Source: Simiduia aestuariiviva (GTDB lineage Bacteria > Pseudomonadota > Gammaproteobacteria > Pseudomonadales > Cellvibrionaceae). From it: DNA of 64,000 nt. A program made the position numbers and the translations under genes. The stretch is taken from NCBI RefSeq assembly GCF_014192475.1, contig NZ_JACHXZ010000002.1, positions 106,028-170,027 of the forward strand. The letters are read 5' to 3'. Under the pieces are notes generated by a model. That model saw nothing but the letters and a program-made list of their open reading frames with translations, ran no database searches and was not told where the DNA came from. Of this stretch, positions 9,998-20,100 are shown one piece after another; position 1 is the stretch's first letter; each line of letters begins with the position of its first letter.

Positions 9998-10492
9998 TTA
10001 GCCGTTAACAGTCGCTTTTTCAATGATGACGGGTTCGACCGGCACGTCTTGGTGACCGCCTTTGTTGCCCGTTTTTACTGCCTTGATTTGGTTAACCACT
10101 TCCATGCCTTCAACGACCTTGCCAAAGACACAGTAGCCCCAGCCCTGCATGTTTTTGCCGGTGTGGTTTAGGAAACCGTTATCTTTGACGTTGATGAAAA
10201 ATTGCGCACTGGCGGAGTGTGGGTCCATGGTGCGGGCCATGGCTAAGGTGCCCACTTCGTTCGACAGGCCGTTATCGGCTTCATTTTCAATGGGGTCGCG
10301 GGTGGGCTTTTGCTCCATATCGGGGGTGAAGCCGCCGCCCTGGATCATGAAGTTATCAATGACGCGGTGGAATATCACACCATCGTAGTGGCCTTCTTCG
10401 ACGTATTGCTTGAAGTTGGCAGCCGATTTAGGCGCTTTTTCGAAATCCAGCTCTATAACAATGTTGCCGAAGTTGGTTTGCAGGGTAATCAT
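9998..10492 (-). CDS. ppiB: Cytoplasmic peptidyl-prolyl cis-trans isomerase (cyclophilin)
   Basis: A 164-residue cyclophilin without a signal peptide, so it acts in the cytoplasm on proline peptide bonds during folding. Family motifs are [30 protein letters not shown] and the late [14 protein letters not shown]. It is the first gene of a two-gene operon with lpxH. A second, exported cyclophilin is encoded at 58074-58628. Confidence 0.95.
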   Translation of the reverse strand: MITLQTNFGNIVIELDFEKAPKSAANFKQYVEEGHYDGVIFHRVIDNFMIQGGGFTPDMEQKPTRDPIENEADNGLSNEVGTLAMARTMDPHSASAQFFINVKDNGFLNHTGKNMQGWGYCVFGKVVEGMEVVNQIKAVKTGNKGGHQDVPVEPVIIEKATVNG

Positions 10493-10547
10493 GGCTTTTC
10501 CTCAAATTTCTGCCTAGAAACAGGTGTTTGCCTGTTTGGGAGGCGGC

Positions 10548-10553
10548 TATAAT
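10548..10553 (+). promoter_or_regulatory. Probable -10 box of the glnS promoter
   Basis: A perfect TATAAT occurs 60 bases before the glnS start, in the short ppiB-glnS divergent region. No good -35 sits at the ideal distance: TTGCCT (10528-10533) gives only a 14-base spacer. The call therefore rests mainly on the -10 box and position. Confidence 0.5.
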
Positions 10554-10613
10554 ACGCGCTTTGTCCGCGCCCGTGAACCGAGCGTGCCCGATTTCACCCT
10601 ATGTTGAGCTCTC

Positions 10614-12284
10614 ATGTCAGACACTAAGCCCCAGCATTTTCTACAGCACATCATCAGCCAAGACTTGGCTGATAAGAAACACACCGAAGTTGTCACTCGA
10701 TTCCCGCCAGAGCCCAACGGGTATCTGCACATTGGGCATGCCAAAGCCATCTGTTTAAATTTTGGTCTGGCAGAGGAGTTTGGTGGGCGCTGTAATTTGC
10801 GGTTTGACGATACCAATCCCGGCAAAGAAGACCAGGAGTATGTGGATGCCATCGTCGAAGATGTGCGCTGGTTGGGTTACCAATGGGATGGCGAGATCAA
10901 ATATGCCTCAAGCTACTTCGATACCTTGTACGAGTGGGCGCTGCATCTTATTCGAGAGGGCAAGGCCTATGTGTGCCATTTGTCACCTGATGAAGCGCGC
11001 GCCTACCGCGGAAATTTGAAAGAGGCGGGTAAGGACAGTCCCTACCGTAACCGGAGCATTGAAGAAAATCTCGCAGATTTTGAAAAGATGCGCGCCGGTG
11101 AGTACGACGAGGGTGCATGCGTGTTGCGAGCCAAAATAGATATGGCGGCGCCCAATATGAACTTGCGCGACCCTATTTTGTATCGCATACGTAAAATGAA
11201 TCATCATCAAACCGGTGATAAGTGGTGCATCTACCCCAACTACGATTTTGCCCATGGGCAGGAAGATGCCATCGAGGGCATCACGCATTCTATTTGCACG
11301 TTAGAGTTTGCTGATCATCGCCCATTGTATGATTGGTTCATTGAAAATTTGCCCGTGCCCGCCAAGCCACGTCAGTATGAATTTGCACGATTGGAACTGA
11401 ATTACACCGTGACTTCTAAGCGCAAGCTTAAGCAACTGGTAGACGAGGGCCATGTGGACGGCTGGAATGACCCGCGCATGCCGACAATTTCGGGTATGCG
11501 TCGGCGCGGCTATCCGGCAGCGGCCATTCGAAAATTTTGCGACATGATTGGCGTAACCAAAGCTGCCAGTACTGTCGACGTTGGCATGTTGGAATTTGCA
11601 GTGCGCGATCAACTGAATGAATCGGCGCCGCGCGCCATGTGTGTATTGCAACCGCTTAAAGTAGTCGTCACTAATTTTGATGGCGATGCCGAAACAATGG
11701 TTCAGCCGGTGCATCCGAATAATGCAGAGATGGGGGAGCGCAAGCTGCCGTTTACCCGTGAGTTGTTTATTGAACGCGAAGACTTCACTGAAGATACCAG
11801 CTTGTCGCGCAAGAAGTTCAAGCGCTTAGTCTTGGGCGAGTGGGTACGGCTACGTGGCGCATACATTATTCAAGCCAACGATGTTGTTAAAGACAGCGAT
11901 GGCAATATTATAGAGGTCCACGCGACGCTAGTGCCTGATACCGTCGGTGCTAACCCACCTGAGGGCGTTAATCCGCGCGGCGTCATTCATTGGGTGTCCG
12001 CTACCCAGAATGTCGATTGCGAAGTGCGATTGTACGATCGTTTGTTCAACGATGAGTCTCCAGATAGTGGAGATAAAAACTTCTTGGATGCGCTCAATCC
12101 AGAGTCGCTGCAAATTATTTCAGGGGCAAAAGCAGAGATTGGCTTGGCTGGCGCGCAAGTGGGCGAGGCTTATCAGTTTGAGCGCGCTGGCTACTTCTGT
12201 TTAGACAGTAAAAATACGCGCGCTGATAGATTGGTGTTTAATCGCACCATTGGTTTGAAAGATAATTGGGCAAACAAGGTTTAA
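10614..12284 (+). CDS. glnS: Glutaminyl-tRNA synthetase
   Basis: A 556-residue class I aminoacyl-tRNA synthetase charging tRNA-Gln. The HIGH-type motif is in NGYLHIGHAKAICLNFG, followed by RFDDTNPGKE, and the KMSKS-type loop is VTSKRKLKQLV. The C-terminal beta-barrel anticodon-binding region begins near residue 340 (NESAPRAMCVLQPLKV). Length matches bacterial GlnRS. It is followed 47 bases later by cysS on the same strand, forming a conserved pair divergent from ppiB-lpxH. Confidence 0.98.
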   Translation: MSDTKPQHFLQHIISQDLADKKHTEVVTRFPPEPNGYLHIGHAKAICLNFGLAEEFGGRCNLRFDDTNPGKEDQEYVDAIVEDVRWLGYQWDGEIKYASSYFDTLYEWALHLIREGKAYVCHLSPDEARAYRGNLKEAGKDSPYRNRSIEENLADFEKMRAGEYDEGACVLRAKIDMAAPNMNLRDPILYRIRKMNHHQTGDKWCIYPNYDFAHGQEDAIEGITHSICTLEFADHRPLYDWFIENLPVPAKPRQYEFARLELNYTVTSKRKLKQLVDEGHVDGWNDPRMPTISGMRRRGYPAAAIRKFCDMIGVTKAASTVDVGMLEFAVRDQLNESAPRAMCVLQPLKVVVTNFDGDAETMVQPVHPNNAEMGERKLPFTRELFIEREDFTEDTSLSRKKFKRLVLGEWVRLRGAYIIQANDVVKDSDGNIIEVHATLVPDTVGANPPEGVNPRGVIHWVSATQNVDCEVRLYDRLFNDESPDSGDKNFLDALNPESLQIISGAKAEIGLAGAQVGEAYQFERAGYFCLDSKNTRADRLVFNRTIGLKDNWANKV

Positions 12285-12331
12285 CGCGTTAGCTCATTTG
12301 AATACACCCTAGATTAACGATTGGAATCCGT

Positions 12332-13708
12332 ATGTCACTGCAGGTCTACAACTCATATAGCCGCAAGAAAGAGGCGTTTACACCGCTCGATGCATCTAAC
12401 GTGAAAATGTATGTGTGTGGACCCACCGTATATAACTTAGTGCATATTGGTAATGCCCGCCCAGTGGTTGTATTTGATACGTTATTTCGGGTGCTTCAAC
12501 GGCTCTACCCTAAGGTGACCTATGCGCGCAACATTACTGATGTTGACGATAAGATCATGAAGGTCGCGCAGGATGAAGGCGTGGATATTGGTGAGGTTTC
12601 CAGCCGCTATGCTGCCGAATACCAAAAGGATATGGCCGCACTTAACAACCTAGAGCCCACCCTTGTTCCCTATGCAACGCAGCACATTGACGACATGATC
12701 AACATGACTCAGGCGCTGATTGAGAAGGGCCATGCCTATGCCGCTGAAGGGCATGTACTGTTTGCCGTTCAATCCATGGAGGATTACGGCAAGCTGTCCA
12801 ATCGTTCCCTGGAAGACATGTTGGCGGGCGCGCGTGTGGAAGTGGCACCCTATAAAAAGTACGCCGGTGACTTTGTGTTGTGGAAACCCTCTGCCGACGG
12901 TGAGCCAGGCTGGGATAGCCCGTGGGGTAAAGGGCGCCCAGGCTGGCATCTCGAATGTTCGGCAATGATTAAAAAGCATCTGGGGGAAACCATAGACATT
13001 CATGGCGGCGGCAAAGACCTGCTGTTTCCCCATCATGAAAATGAAATAGCACAAAGTTGCTGCGCCCATGATGGTCGGCCCTTTGTAAATTATTGGATGC
13101 ACAATGGATTTGTGAATATCGATGGCGAGAAAATGTCCAAATCCTTGGGCAACTTCCGCACAGTGCGTGAACTATTGGAGAAGTTTGATGGGGAGGTGTT
13201 GCGACTGGCATTGCTGAGTGCGCACTACCGCTCAGATATGGACTTTTCAGCTGAATTGCTAGAGCAAACAAAAACCAATTTAGATGGTTTCTATACCGCT
13301 TTGCGCGGGGTTTCAGAGATTCCTGTCGAGCCTGTAAATATTGAAAAGACAGATTTTTTCAAGGCGTTGCAAGACGATTTGAATACCCCCCAAGCCATCA
13401 GCGAGCTGCACGCTATGGCCAAGGCATTGAATAAAGCTGCCGACAATGAAAAGGCGGAGCTGAAGTCACACTTGATCGCTGCGGCCAACATGTTAGGCGT
13501 GCTACAGAAATCTCCAGAGGCATGGCTAACGGCTGGCGGCGAAGGTGATATAACGGCCGAGGCGATTGATGCCCTTATTATCGAGCGCAATCAAGCGAGA
13601 TCTGAAAAAAACTGGGCGCGTTGTGACGAAATTCGCGACGAGTTAAAAGCGCAGGGGGTGGTACTGGAAGATGGTAAAGAAGGCACGCGCTGGCGGCGTG
13701 AAGCCTAG
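12332..13708 (+). CDS. cysS: Cysteinyl-tRNA synthetase
   Basis: A 458-residue class I synthetase charging tRNA-Cys. The motif [19 protein letters not shown] holds the zinc cysteine and the HIGH-type element, and a second zinc-ligand region is HLECSAM. The KMSKS loop reads [11 protein letters not shown] and the C-terminal DALR-type helices follow. Length is normal for the family. It follows glnS closely and precedes hemB by about 75 bases. Confidence 0.98.
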   Translation: MSLQVYNSYSRKKEAFTPLDASNVKMYVCGPTVYNLVHIGNARPVVVFDTLFRVLQRLYPKVTYARNITDVDDKIMKVAQDEGVDIGEVSSRYAAEYQKDMAALNNLEPTLVPYATQHIDDMINMTQALIEKGHAYAAEGHVLFAVQSMEDYGKLSNRSLEDMLAGARVEVAPYKKYAGDFVLWKPSADGEPGWDSPWGKGRPGWHLECSAMIKKHLGETIDIHGGGKDLLFPHHENEIAQSCCAHDGRPFVNYWMHNGFVNIDGEKMSKSLGNFRTVRELLEKFDGEVLRLALLSAHYRSDMDFSAELLEQTKTNLDGFYTALRGVSEIPVEPVNIEKTDFFKALQDDLNTPQAISELHAMAKALNKAADNEKAELKSHLIAAANMLGVLQKSPEAWLTAGGEGDITAEAIDALIIERNQARSEKNWARCDEIRDELKAQGVVLEDGKEGTRWRREA

Positions 13709-13782
13709 TGATTGGTGAATTGGCACAGCTTAGCGGTGTGCGCAGCAGTTAAATTTGATCGCGCTTGATAAAGGATTGCTCT

Positions 13783-14763
13783 ATGTATGTTCCCGACTTT
13801 CGATTTCGACGGTTGCGCCGCACCCAGACGCTGCGCTCGTTGGTGCAAGAAACGCACTTGCAGAGCACCGATTTTGTGTTGCCTATTTTCGTCGAAGAGG
13901 ATATTCGCGAACCCGTTGTTGTGGCGTCAATGCCAGGCGTTTTTCGCTATCCCGAAGATCAATTGGCGCAACGGGTAAAAGCGGCGTGGTCGGCGGGTGT
14001 GCGCGCAGTGATATTATTTGGCGTGTCCACGCACAAAGATGATTGTGGCAGTGACTCTTGGTCAGAGCAGGGTTTAATGGCGCGCATGTTGCGCACCGCC
14101 AAAGAGGCGGCGCCAGATATGCTTGTCATCAGTGACAATTGCTTTTGTGAGTACACCGAGCACGGTCATTGCGGTATGGTCGCGGGTGATGATGTAGACA
14201 ACGATAAAACGCTCAGCAATTTGCAGCGGCAGGTGGTCGTTGCAGCACGTGCGGGTGCCGACATGATCGCCCCGTCTGGAATGATGGACGGCATGATTGG
14301 CGCTATTCGTGAAGCCTTGGATGGTGCGGGATTTAGCCACATTCCCGTAATGTCCTATTCCACCAAATTCGCGTCCGCGTTTTACGGTCCGTTTCGCGAT
14401 GCGGTAGATAGTACCTTTAAAGGCACACGTGCCTCCTATCAAATGAACCCTGCCAATGGGCGTGAAGCGTTGGCGGAGTCGATGTTAGATGAGGCGGAAG
14501 GCGCTGACCTATTAATGGTTAAGCCCGGCATGGCCTATTTGGATGTGTTGGCCAATATTCGACAAAACTCTTCTTTACCGCTAGCGGTTTATCAGGTCAG
14601 TGGTGAGTATGCCATGATCAAGGCGTCAGCCGCCGCTGGAGTAATCGATGAGAAAGCGGTCGCAATGGAGTCGTTGTTGGCTTTTAAGCGTGCCGGTGCA
14701 GACCTGATTATTACCTATTACGCGCTCGAGGCCATTGAATGGCTGAGCCAAAAACACGAGTAA
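13783..14763 (+). CDS. hemB: Delta-aminolevulinic acid dehydratase (porphobilinogen synthase)
   Basis: A 326-residue HemB, which condenses two 5-aminolevulinate molecules to porphobilinogen in haem synthesis. Both Schiff-base lysines are visible, K195 in YSTKFAS and K247 in MVKPGMAYL, at the same numbers as in the E. coli enzyme. The zinc-type cysteine cluster CFCEYTEHGHCG is intact, so this is the zinc-dependent form rather than the cysteine-poor magnesium form known from Pseudomonas aeruginosa. ATG 13783 is favoured by AAAGGA seven bases upstream over the in-frame TTG at 13765. Confidence 0.96.
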   Translation: MYVPDFRFRRLRRTQTLRSLVQETHLQSTDFVLPIFVEEDIREPVVVASMPGVFRYPEDQLAQRVKAAWSAGVRAVILFGVSTHKDDCGSDSWSEQGLMARMLRTAKEAAPDMLVISDNCFCEYTEHGHCGMVAGDDVDNDKTLSNLQRQVVVAARAGADMIAPSGMMDGMIGAIREALDGAGFSHIPVMSYSTKFASAFYGPFRDAVDSTFKGTRASYQMNPANGREALAESMLDEAEGADLLMVKPGMAYLDVLANIRQNSSLPLAVYQVSGEYAMIKASAAAGVIDEKAVAMESLLAFKRAGADLIITYYALEAIEWLSQKHE

Positions 14764-14772
14764 ACTTGTTGT

Positions 14773-14931
14773 ATGAAAAACTTATTCTTATTGTTGGTCG
14801 TTTTTAGCCTAGTTGCCTGTGCGCCAAAAGTGGGCAGTGACGCTTGGTGTAAGTCTATGGCGGAAAAGCCAAAGGGTGATTGGACTGCCAACGAAGCTAA
14901 AGATTACGCCAAACATTGCGTCTTTAAGTAA
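14773..14931 (+). CDS. Small DUF3012-type lipoprotein
   Basis: A 52-residue protein begins 9 bases after hemB. The first 15 residues are a lipoprotein signal (MKNLFLLLVVFSLVA) and the lipobox L-V-A-C puts the lipidated cysteine at residue 16. The mature part has the compact pattern K-V-G-S-D-A-W-C-K, then KPKGDWTANEA and DYAKHC, which I associate with the DUF3012 family of tiny gammaproteobacterial lipoproteins. The two remaining cysteines could form a disulphide. Its function is unknown. Close spacing suggests cotranscription with hemB. Confidence 0.8.
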   Translation: MKNLFLLLVVFSLVACAPKVGSDAWCKSMAEKPKGDWTANEAKDYAKHCVFK

Positions 14932-14960
14932 TCTTGCCCCTGTCATTGTTTCGCTGATCA

Positions 14961-16460
14961 ATGTTTTTTTCTGATCAACGCCTCCATTTTTTTAGACCGC
15001 TCGTGGGTAAATACCGTGAAGTGGTGGTGGAGTGTGTCCGGCTACTTTATCAGCGGCTATATACTGACCTGTCGGGTTACGGGCAAGGGCGTAGCAGAGA
15101 CTTTATCGTCGATGTATTCATTGAAGCGATAGCGCGTGCCCCGGTACTCGATCACGAAGATGGTGGGCCGGAAGGCCGCTTCAAAAATGCGCGCGAACTG
15201 GCAGGCTTTATTCTCAACAATTTGTTGGAATACGGCTGGCTCGAGCGCCAGCTCGATGAGGCCACCTTGCAAAGCCACTATGGTTTTACTCGCATGGGCC
15301 GCGCGTTTACCCAGCCATTTATAGAAAGTGGTGCAATCGATTATCGCTCCCGCAATCGCAACACCCGCAATACTCGAAATAGTTTGCAGGCATTTCTTGA
15401 TAACGGTGAGGTGTATGATCTGCTCGACGCCTATGAATATTCCGAGCGCATTATTAGTGATTTTGCCGATACCATTGCTGAGCTTGAGGAGCGGCGCCTG
15501 CAATTGGTGCGTGAGGTTGAGTCGCGGCAGTTGGTGGAGCAAGCCGCTGACCAATTTTTTGACTTCATAGATACGGTGTTTAAGCCGGATTTAGAGGTGC
15601 GTTTATCGGCAGACAGTGTCGAGAAGTACCGAGATCAAATCTCACATCTCGTTCGTCAGATTAGACGGCGTCGCAAGTTTGGTGGTGAGGGTGAGCAGGC
15701 GGGCCTTTTGTGGCAAACGGTGATGGAGCAACGACTGAGAAAGTTGTTGCCTAAGCGTGTTGTAGAAGGTCAATCCCTACTGGAAAATTTGCTTAACGCC
15801 ATAGAAGAGCGTCTGCGCAGCGCGTGCGATATTATGTTGCCAGCACTCCGGCGAGCGCTAAATAATTTTACCGCGCGCGCGGATATGATTATTCGACAAC
15901 TTAGTTATCTACACAATCAATCTACGCACCCGGTTGTAGAGGCGTGTGAGGGGTTGAGGAAGTTGTCTGAACAGGAGCAGGATGCAGCCTTGGATATGTT
16001 GGGGCAGCAATGGATCAATGCGCGCGCCGGCTGGCTGGCAGCGGAGCAATTTCAGTTGCGAACTCGCGCTGCTCAGCGGGTGGTTAGGGCTCAAGTGGAC
16101 GAGGCTCCAGACTTAGACAGCAGTGCGCAACAAGCACAGCATATCGCACAAATTTTAGATCAGGCCTTTCATGTGTCGAGTCACCAAATGCGCGACTATG
16201 TTAGCGCCCAACTGTCGGATAAAGGGCAGGTGGATAGCCGCGAGTTGGTTGTCAATGATGCCCGAGATCTACTGTCTCTAGCACACCTCGTAAGCATTGA
16301 TGGCGTGTCGCTTGAAACGGGCCACACCTTGGTCGTTGGGCCCGTCGAGTCTCATATTGATGGCGTACAAAAATTTTCACCGGTTATCGAGGCTGACCCT
16401 TATTTCGCACTTCGCGAAGGGTTTGTAGTCAAATTGATCGATCAAACTAAGGCTTCTTAG
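14961..16460 (+). CDS. mksF: MksF/JetA-type kleisin subunit of a bacterial condensin
   Basis: A 499-residue protein that I assign to the MukF-like kleisin of MksFEB/JetABC condensins. The N-terminus (FFRPLVGKYREVVVECVRLL) and the following helix-rich region look like the winged-helix domain of the JetA family. A long charged helical middle (about residues 155-260, rich in EERRLQLVREVESRQ-type heptads) and a C-terminal winged-helix region follow. Kleisins bridge the two heads of the SMC dimer. It is the first gene of a tight operon, with mksE starting 4 bases after its stop and mksB overlapping mksE. ATG 14961 has no strong ribosome-binding site, but it places the FFRPL motif at the family's usual position. 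The call depends on context as well as sequence. Confidence 0.8.
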   Translation: MFFSDQRLHFFRPLVGKYREVVVECVRLLYQRLYTDLSGYGQGRSRDFIVDVFIEAIARAPVLDHEDGGPEGRFKNARELAGFILNNLLEYGWLERQLDEATLQSHYGFTRMGRAFTQPFIESGAIDYRSRNRNTRNTRNSLQAFLDNGEVYDLLDAYEYSERIISDFADTIAELEERRLQLVREVESRQLVEQAADQFFDFIDTVFKPDLEVRLSADSVEKYRDQISHLVRQIRRRRKFGGEGEQAGLLWQTVMEQRLRKLLPKRVVEGQSLLENLLNAIEERLRSACDIMLPALRRALNNFTARADMIIRQLSYLHNQSTHPVVEACEGLRKLSEQEQDAALDMLGQQWINARAGWLAAEQFQLRTRAAQRVVRAQVDEAPDLDSSAQQAQHIAQILDQAFHVSSHQMRDYVSAQLSDKGQVDSRELVVNDARDLLSLAHLVSIDGVSLETGHTLVVGPVESHIDGVQKFSPVIEADPYFALREGFVVKLIDQTKAS

Positions 16461-16464
16461 CATT

Positions 16465-17133
16465 ATGACGTTGTTCTCTGAGCCGCTAGAAATCGCATTG
16501 CAAAAATGTAACGTCAGTGCAACCCAGTGCCAACAATTAATTCAGAGATTGCTGGATTACGGAGTGGTTTGCCGTGATGAAAGTCAGATTGAAGCAGAGT
16601 TCTATGATTTATTTTTGCGAATAGAACCGCTGTTGGATGACTATTTTTCCATTGCGGGTATTCGTTTTCATCACGATTCCCAGTTTGAGTATGTGCGGTT
16701 GGTTCCGCCGGGCTCCAGGATTCCTGGTGTGGATGACGAGTTGGAAGAGCCGCCTTTTGGTGGTGGCCTGCGGGCGCCTTTGCCTCCTATGGTGGTGGCG
16801 GTAACGCTGGTTCTGGCGGTGGAGTATGAAAGAAGTCTGCGCGAAGCAAAGATTGACGAAAAAGGGTGTGCCAGTTTGGCACTGGAGGCGTTAAATTTAT
16901 CGCTTAAAAACCTTTTGGGTCGTAGCCTGCCGGACAACTTATTGGAGCGGCGTGCACTGTTTCGTCAGTTGAGGCAATTGCGAGTCATTCGCATGGCTGC
17001 GGACGCCGATCTTCAGCAAGGTGACAGCTGGTTAATTATTCGACCAATGATTTTGACGTTGGTTACGCCAGATGTTTTGACTCAATTATCAAGCTCTGAA
17101 ATTGAGCCAGCGTTGGTGCAGGAGTCAGACTGA
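16465..17133 (+). CDS. mksE: MksE/JetB-type KITE subunit of a bacterial condensin
   Basis: A 222-residue protein with the size and place of MksE/JetB, a dimeric winged-helix (KITE) protein that binds the kleisin. It has an acidic N-terminal half (EAEFYDLFLRIEPLLDDYFS), a proline/glycine-rich loop near residues 75-105, and a C-terminal winged-helix-like part ending QGDSWLIIRPMILTLVTPD. Sequence conservation in this family is low, so the assignment relies on its position between the kleisin and SMC genes. Its stop overlaps the mksB start (TGATG), implying translational coupling and fixed stoichiometry. Confidence 0.78.
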   Translation: MTLFSEPLEIALQKCNVSATQCQQLIQRLLDYGVVCRDESQIEAEFYDLFLRIEPLLDDYFSIAGIRFHHDSQFEYVRLVPPGSRIPGVDDELEEPPFGGGLRAPLPPMVVAVTLVLAVEYERSLREAKIDEKGCASLALEALNLSLKNLLGRSLPDNLLERRALFRQLRQLRVIRMAADADLQQGDSWLIIRPMILTLVTPDVLTQLSSSEIEPALVQESD

Positions 17134-20100
17134 TGTTTTTGCAAAAATTTATATACGTTAATTGGGGCAATATTCCAAACGGCGAGTTTGAATTCGGGCC
17201 GACGAATTTGTTTTCAGGTGGTAATGGCTCTGGCAAGACCACTGCGGCAGACGCAATTCAAACAGTCATGACCGCGGCTCACGATGGGTTGTTTCATTTC
17301 AATCCGGGTCAAGATGAGTCAACCCAAAGAGGGCGTGGCGGCAAGCAGGTTCGTACACTAGCATCTTACGTATTGGGGTGTGATGACGGCGCCTATGCGC
17401 GCCCCGAGTCTGCTTTTGGGTACCTTGCAGCGGTGTTTGTCCCCCACGCCGGCGAAGACGCAGAGCCCTTTACGGCGCTGTTGGCAATGAGCGCGTTCGT
17501 TGAAACCAGTGGAAAACTCAAAACCGCTCGGCTCGACAGTCTCGATTTTTATGTGTTGCCCGATGTAAAGCTAAGCCTTGCAGAGTTGGTGCGTGAAGAT
17601 AAAGCGGGGCGCTATGTGGTACCTACGGATCAAATATTTCCGCAACTAAAAGCCTTGTTTGGCACTGGTGCTGTCGAGCGATACGAGCGTAAAAAAACCT
17701 ATTTGTGCCGCTTGTATGGCGCGTTGCGTGGTCGTTCTGACGCCGTCTCTGAGCGTGAGGCGATGAACGCTGCAAGAGCATTCTCGCGTTTTATGGCCTA
17801 CAAACCCATACGCGCTATTGACGATTTTGTTGCCAATGAAATCTTAGAGCCAAAGGATATGGGCGATGCAGTGCGCGATGTATCCTCCATGTTGAAACGC
17901 ATCCATACCATGGAGGCTGATGCCCGTGCCTTGCAATTGAGCGCGCAGCGGCTCAAAGGCGCACGCGACAGTGCGGATACCTTTATCGATCAATGGTTGG
18001 CCATGCAAAAGCTACGCTATGCTGGGGCGCGCCGACAGTATAACGAGAGCCAGGATCGCTACCTTCGCGCCAAACGCCGGCAAACAGAATTGGTTGGGAA
18101 GTTAGATGCCAACGTGCGCGATGCGGACGTCGCCCGAGATCGATTGTCGGTATTGCAGCAAGAATTAAATGATCTGCATTTGCAGCAGCTTCAGGTTCCC
18201 GCATTGCGAGACAAAGTTGCGCTGGATGCGCAGCGAGAAAAACTTGAGCAGGCGATCCATAAAGGTGCCGTGCCGCTGCTTACTGATATTAATCAAATCA
18301 AGCAGGCACAGAGTGCGGCAGAGCGCTTGGCAAAGCTTTCAGTAGCGCCGCAGGCATGGCCCGGACTGCAATCAGCGGCGACAAAGAAGTTGCTCAATGA
18401 CGTCGCCACTCGACAGCGCGGCGAGCCTGTGGCACTGCATGAGTTAACGAATCAAGATTGGATTGATATCAGTCCGCTGGAGCAACATCTCGACAACGCG
18501 CAAGCGATACAGCAACAGCACAATGCTTGGGTGGATTTATGGCTGGCACCGGAAGGTCTGTTAAGTACATTGCGGCGCGATCTCGATCGTGAGCGGCAGT
18601 TGTTGGAGAAGCTGGAGCGTCAAGTACAGGTAAAACAGGCAGAAATTGCCCAGCTCGATGGCCAGCAGGTCAGTTATCCAGCATATGTTCGCACCGCGTT
18701 AGACGCTATCCAACGGCATTTGCCGGAGGCTGACGCTCGTGTGCTTTGTGATCACATCGAGGTCACCGATCCGGAATGGCAAGCGGCAATCGAGGGCTAC
18801 ATTGGGGGCGCACGTTTTGGCATTTTAGTGGAGCCTGACTTTGAAGCTGAGGCTATCAAGTTGTTGCGGAATTTACCTGGGCGGGACAATCGCGCTCGCG
18901 TTATTCAGGGTAGCAAGGCAAGAGCCGATGCTGAACGCGTGTTTGAAGATGCAGATTCACTTGTCGCAGTACTCACCTTTAGTCACGACATTGCTCGCCA
19001 TTATATGTTGGCCAGCTATGGCCAAGTAAAACGTGTTGGCAGTGCTGAGGCCCTTAAAGGGGTTCGTCGAGGCATTACCATCGACGCGCTGGGCGCCGCC
19101 AATTATGCAATGTTTCGTTGCGATATCGATGATGCAGATTTGGTTTTTGGCCATACGGCGCGCGCGCGTGCGCGCAATGCAAAGCAAGTGGAGTTGGACG
19201 GATTGCTATCTGCGCAGGCCGCCTCGCGCAATGCCGTAGAAAATTTGCAATCATTGATGGCATTGGTGAATCCCTTGGCTCCTTGTCGTTATGCCGATAC
19301 CCTGCAAAATCTATTGGAGCTTCAACGTGAGCTTGATGCGGTGGGTTTACGGCTCGAGCGCTTGTCGCTAGACGATCATGGCGCGCTTGCAGATGCTATC
19401 GCAGCGGTACAAACACAGCTCTCTGAGCAAAAGCAAAAAATTGAATCGCTGCAAGATGAGCGTATTGATTTTGAGGCGGAGCGGCGAACCGTTGACGCCG
19501 ACTGTAAGCGCTTAAACGATCAGCAGGATGATACGCTGGCTACCTTGGAATCGGCGGAGGACAACCTCGGCGCGGTGGCAGGTTTATGGCGGGACTTCAA
19601 CGTGGAACTCGCTATAGAGGAGGCCGATAGTTGGGCGGCTGAGCGGACTATCCAGCAATTGGATGCCGAGCGAGAAGAAATACACATGGGGCTGGGCAAA
19701 GTTCTCCGTCGCATAGACAGTGTGCTAATGGAGCATAATCTAGATGCGCAGGCGCAAGATCGGTTGTTGTTCGAGCCCAACTTAGGGGCCCTTGCCGAGG
19801 AGCACAATTTTCGCGCGGTATGCCAGCTGCAGCGACAATTGGACGGTTTGTACAATCGACTGAAGAATAATATTTTGGCAAATCGGCAAGCAGACATCAG
19901 CGCAATGCGCCACAGTTTCAATAATGCCTTCGTTACCAACCTTTGCCATGCAATTTATCAATCCATCAATGATGGAAAGCAGACCTTAGAGCAACTTAAT
20001 TTGGAACTCGAGAGCCATCGATTTGGCGCAGACCGCGAGCGCTTTTATTTTGGCTATAGCTGGGTGCCTGAATTTAAAGAATACTGGCAGTTTTTTAAGG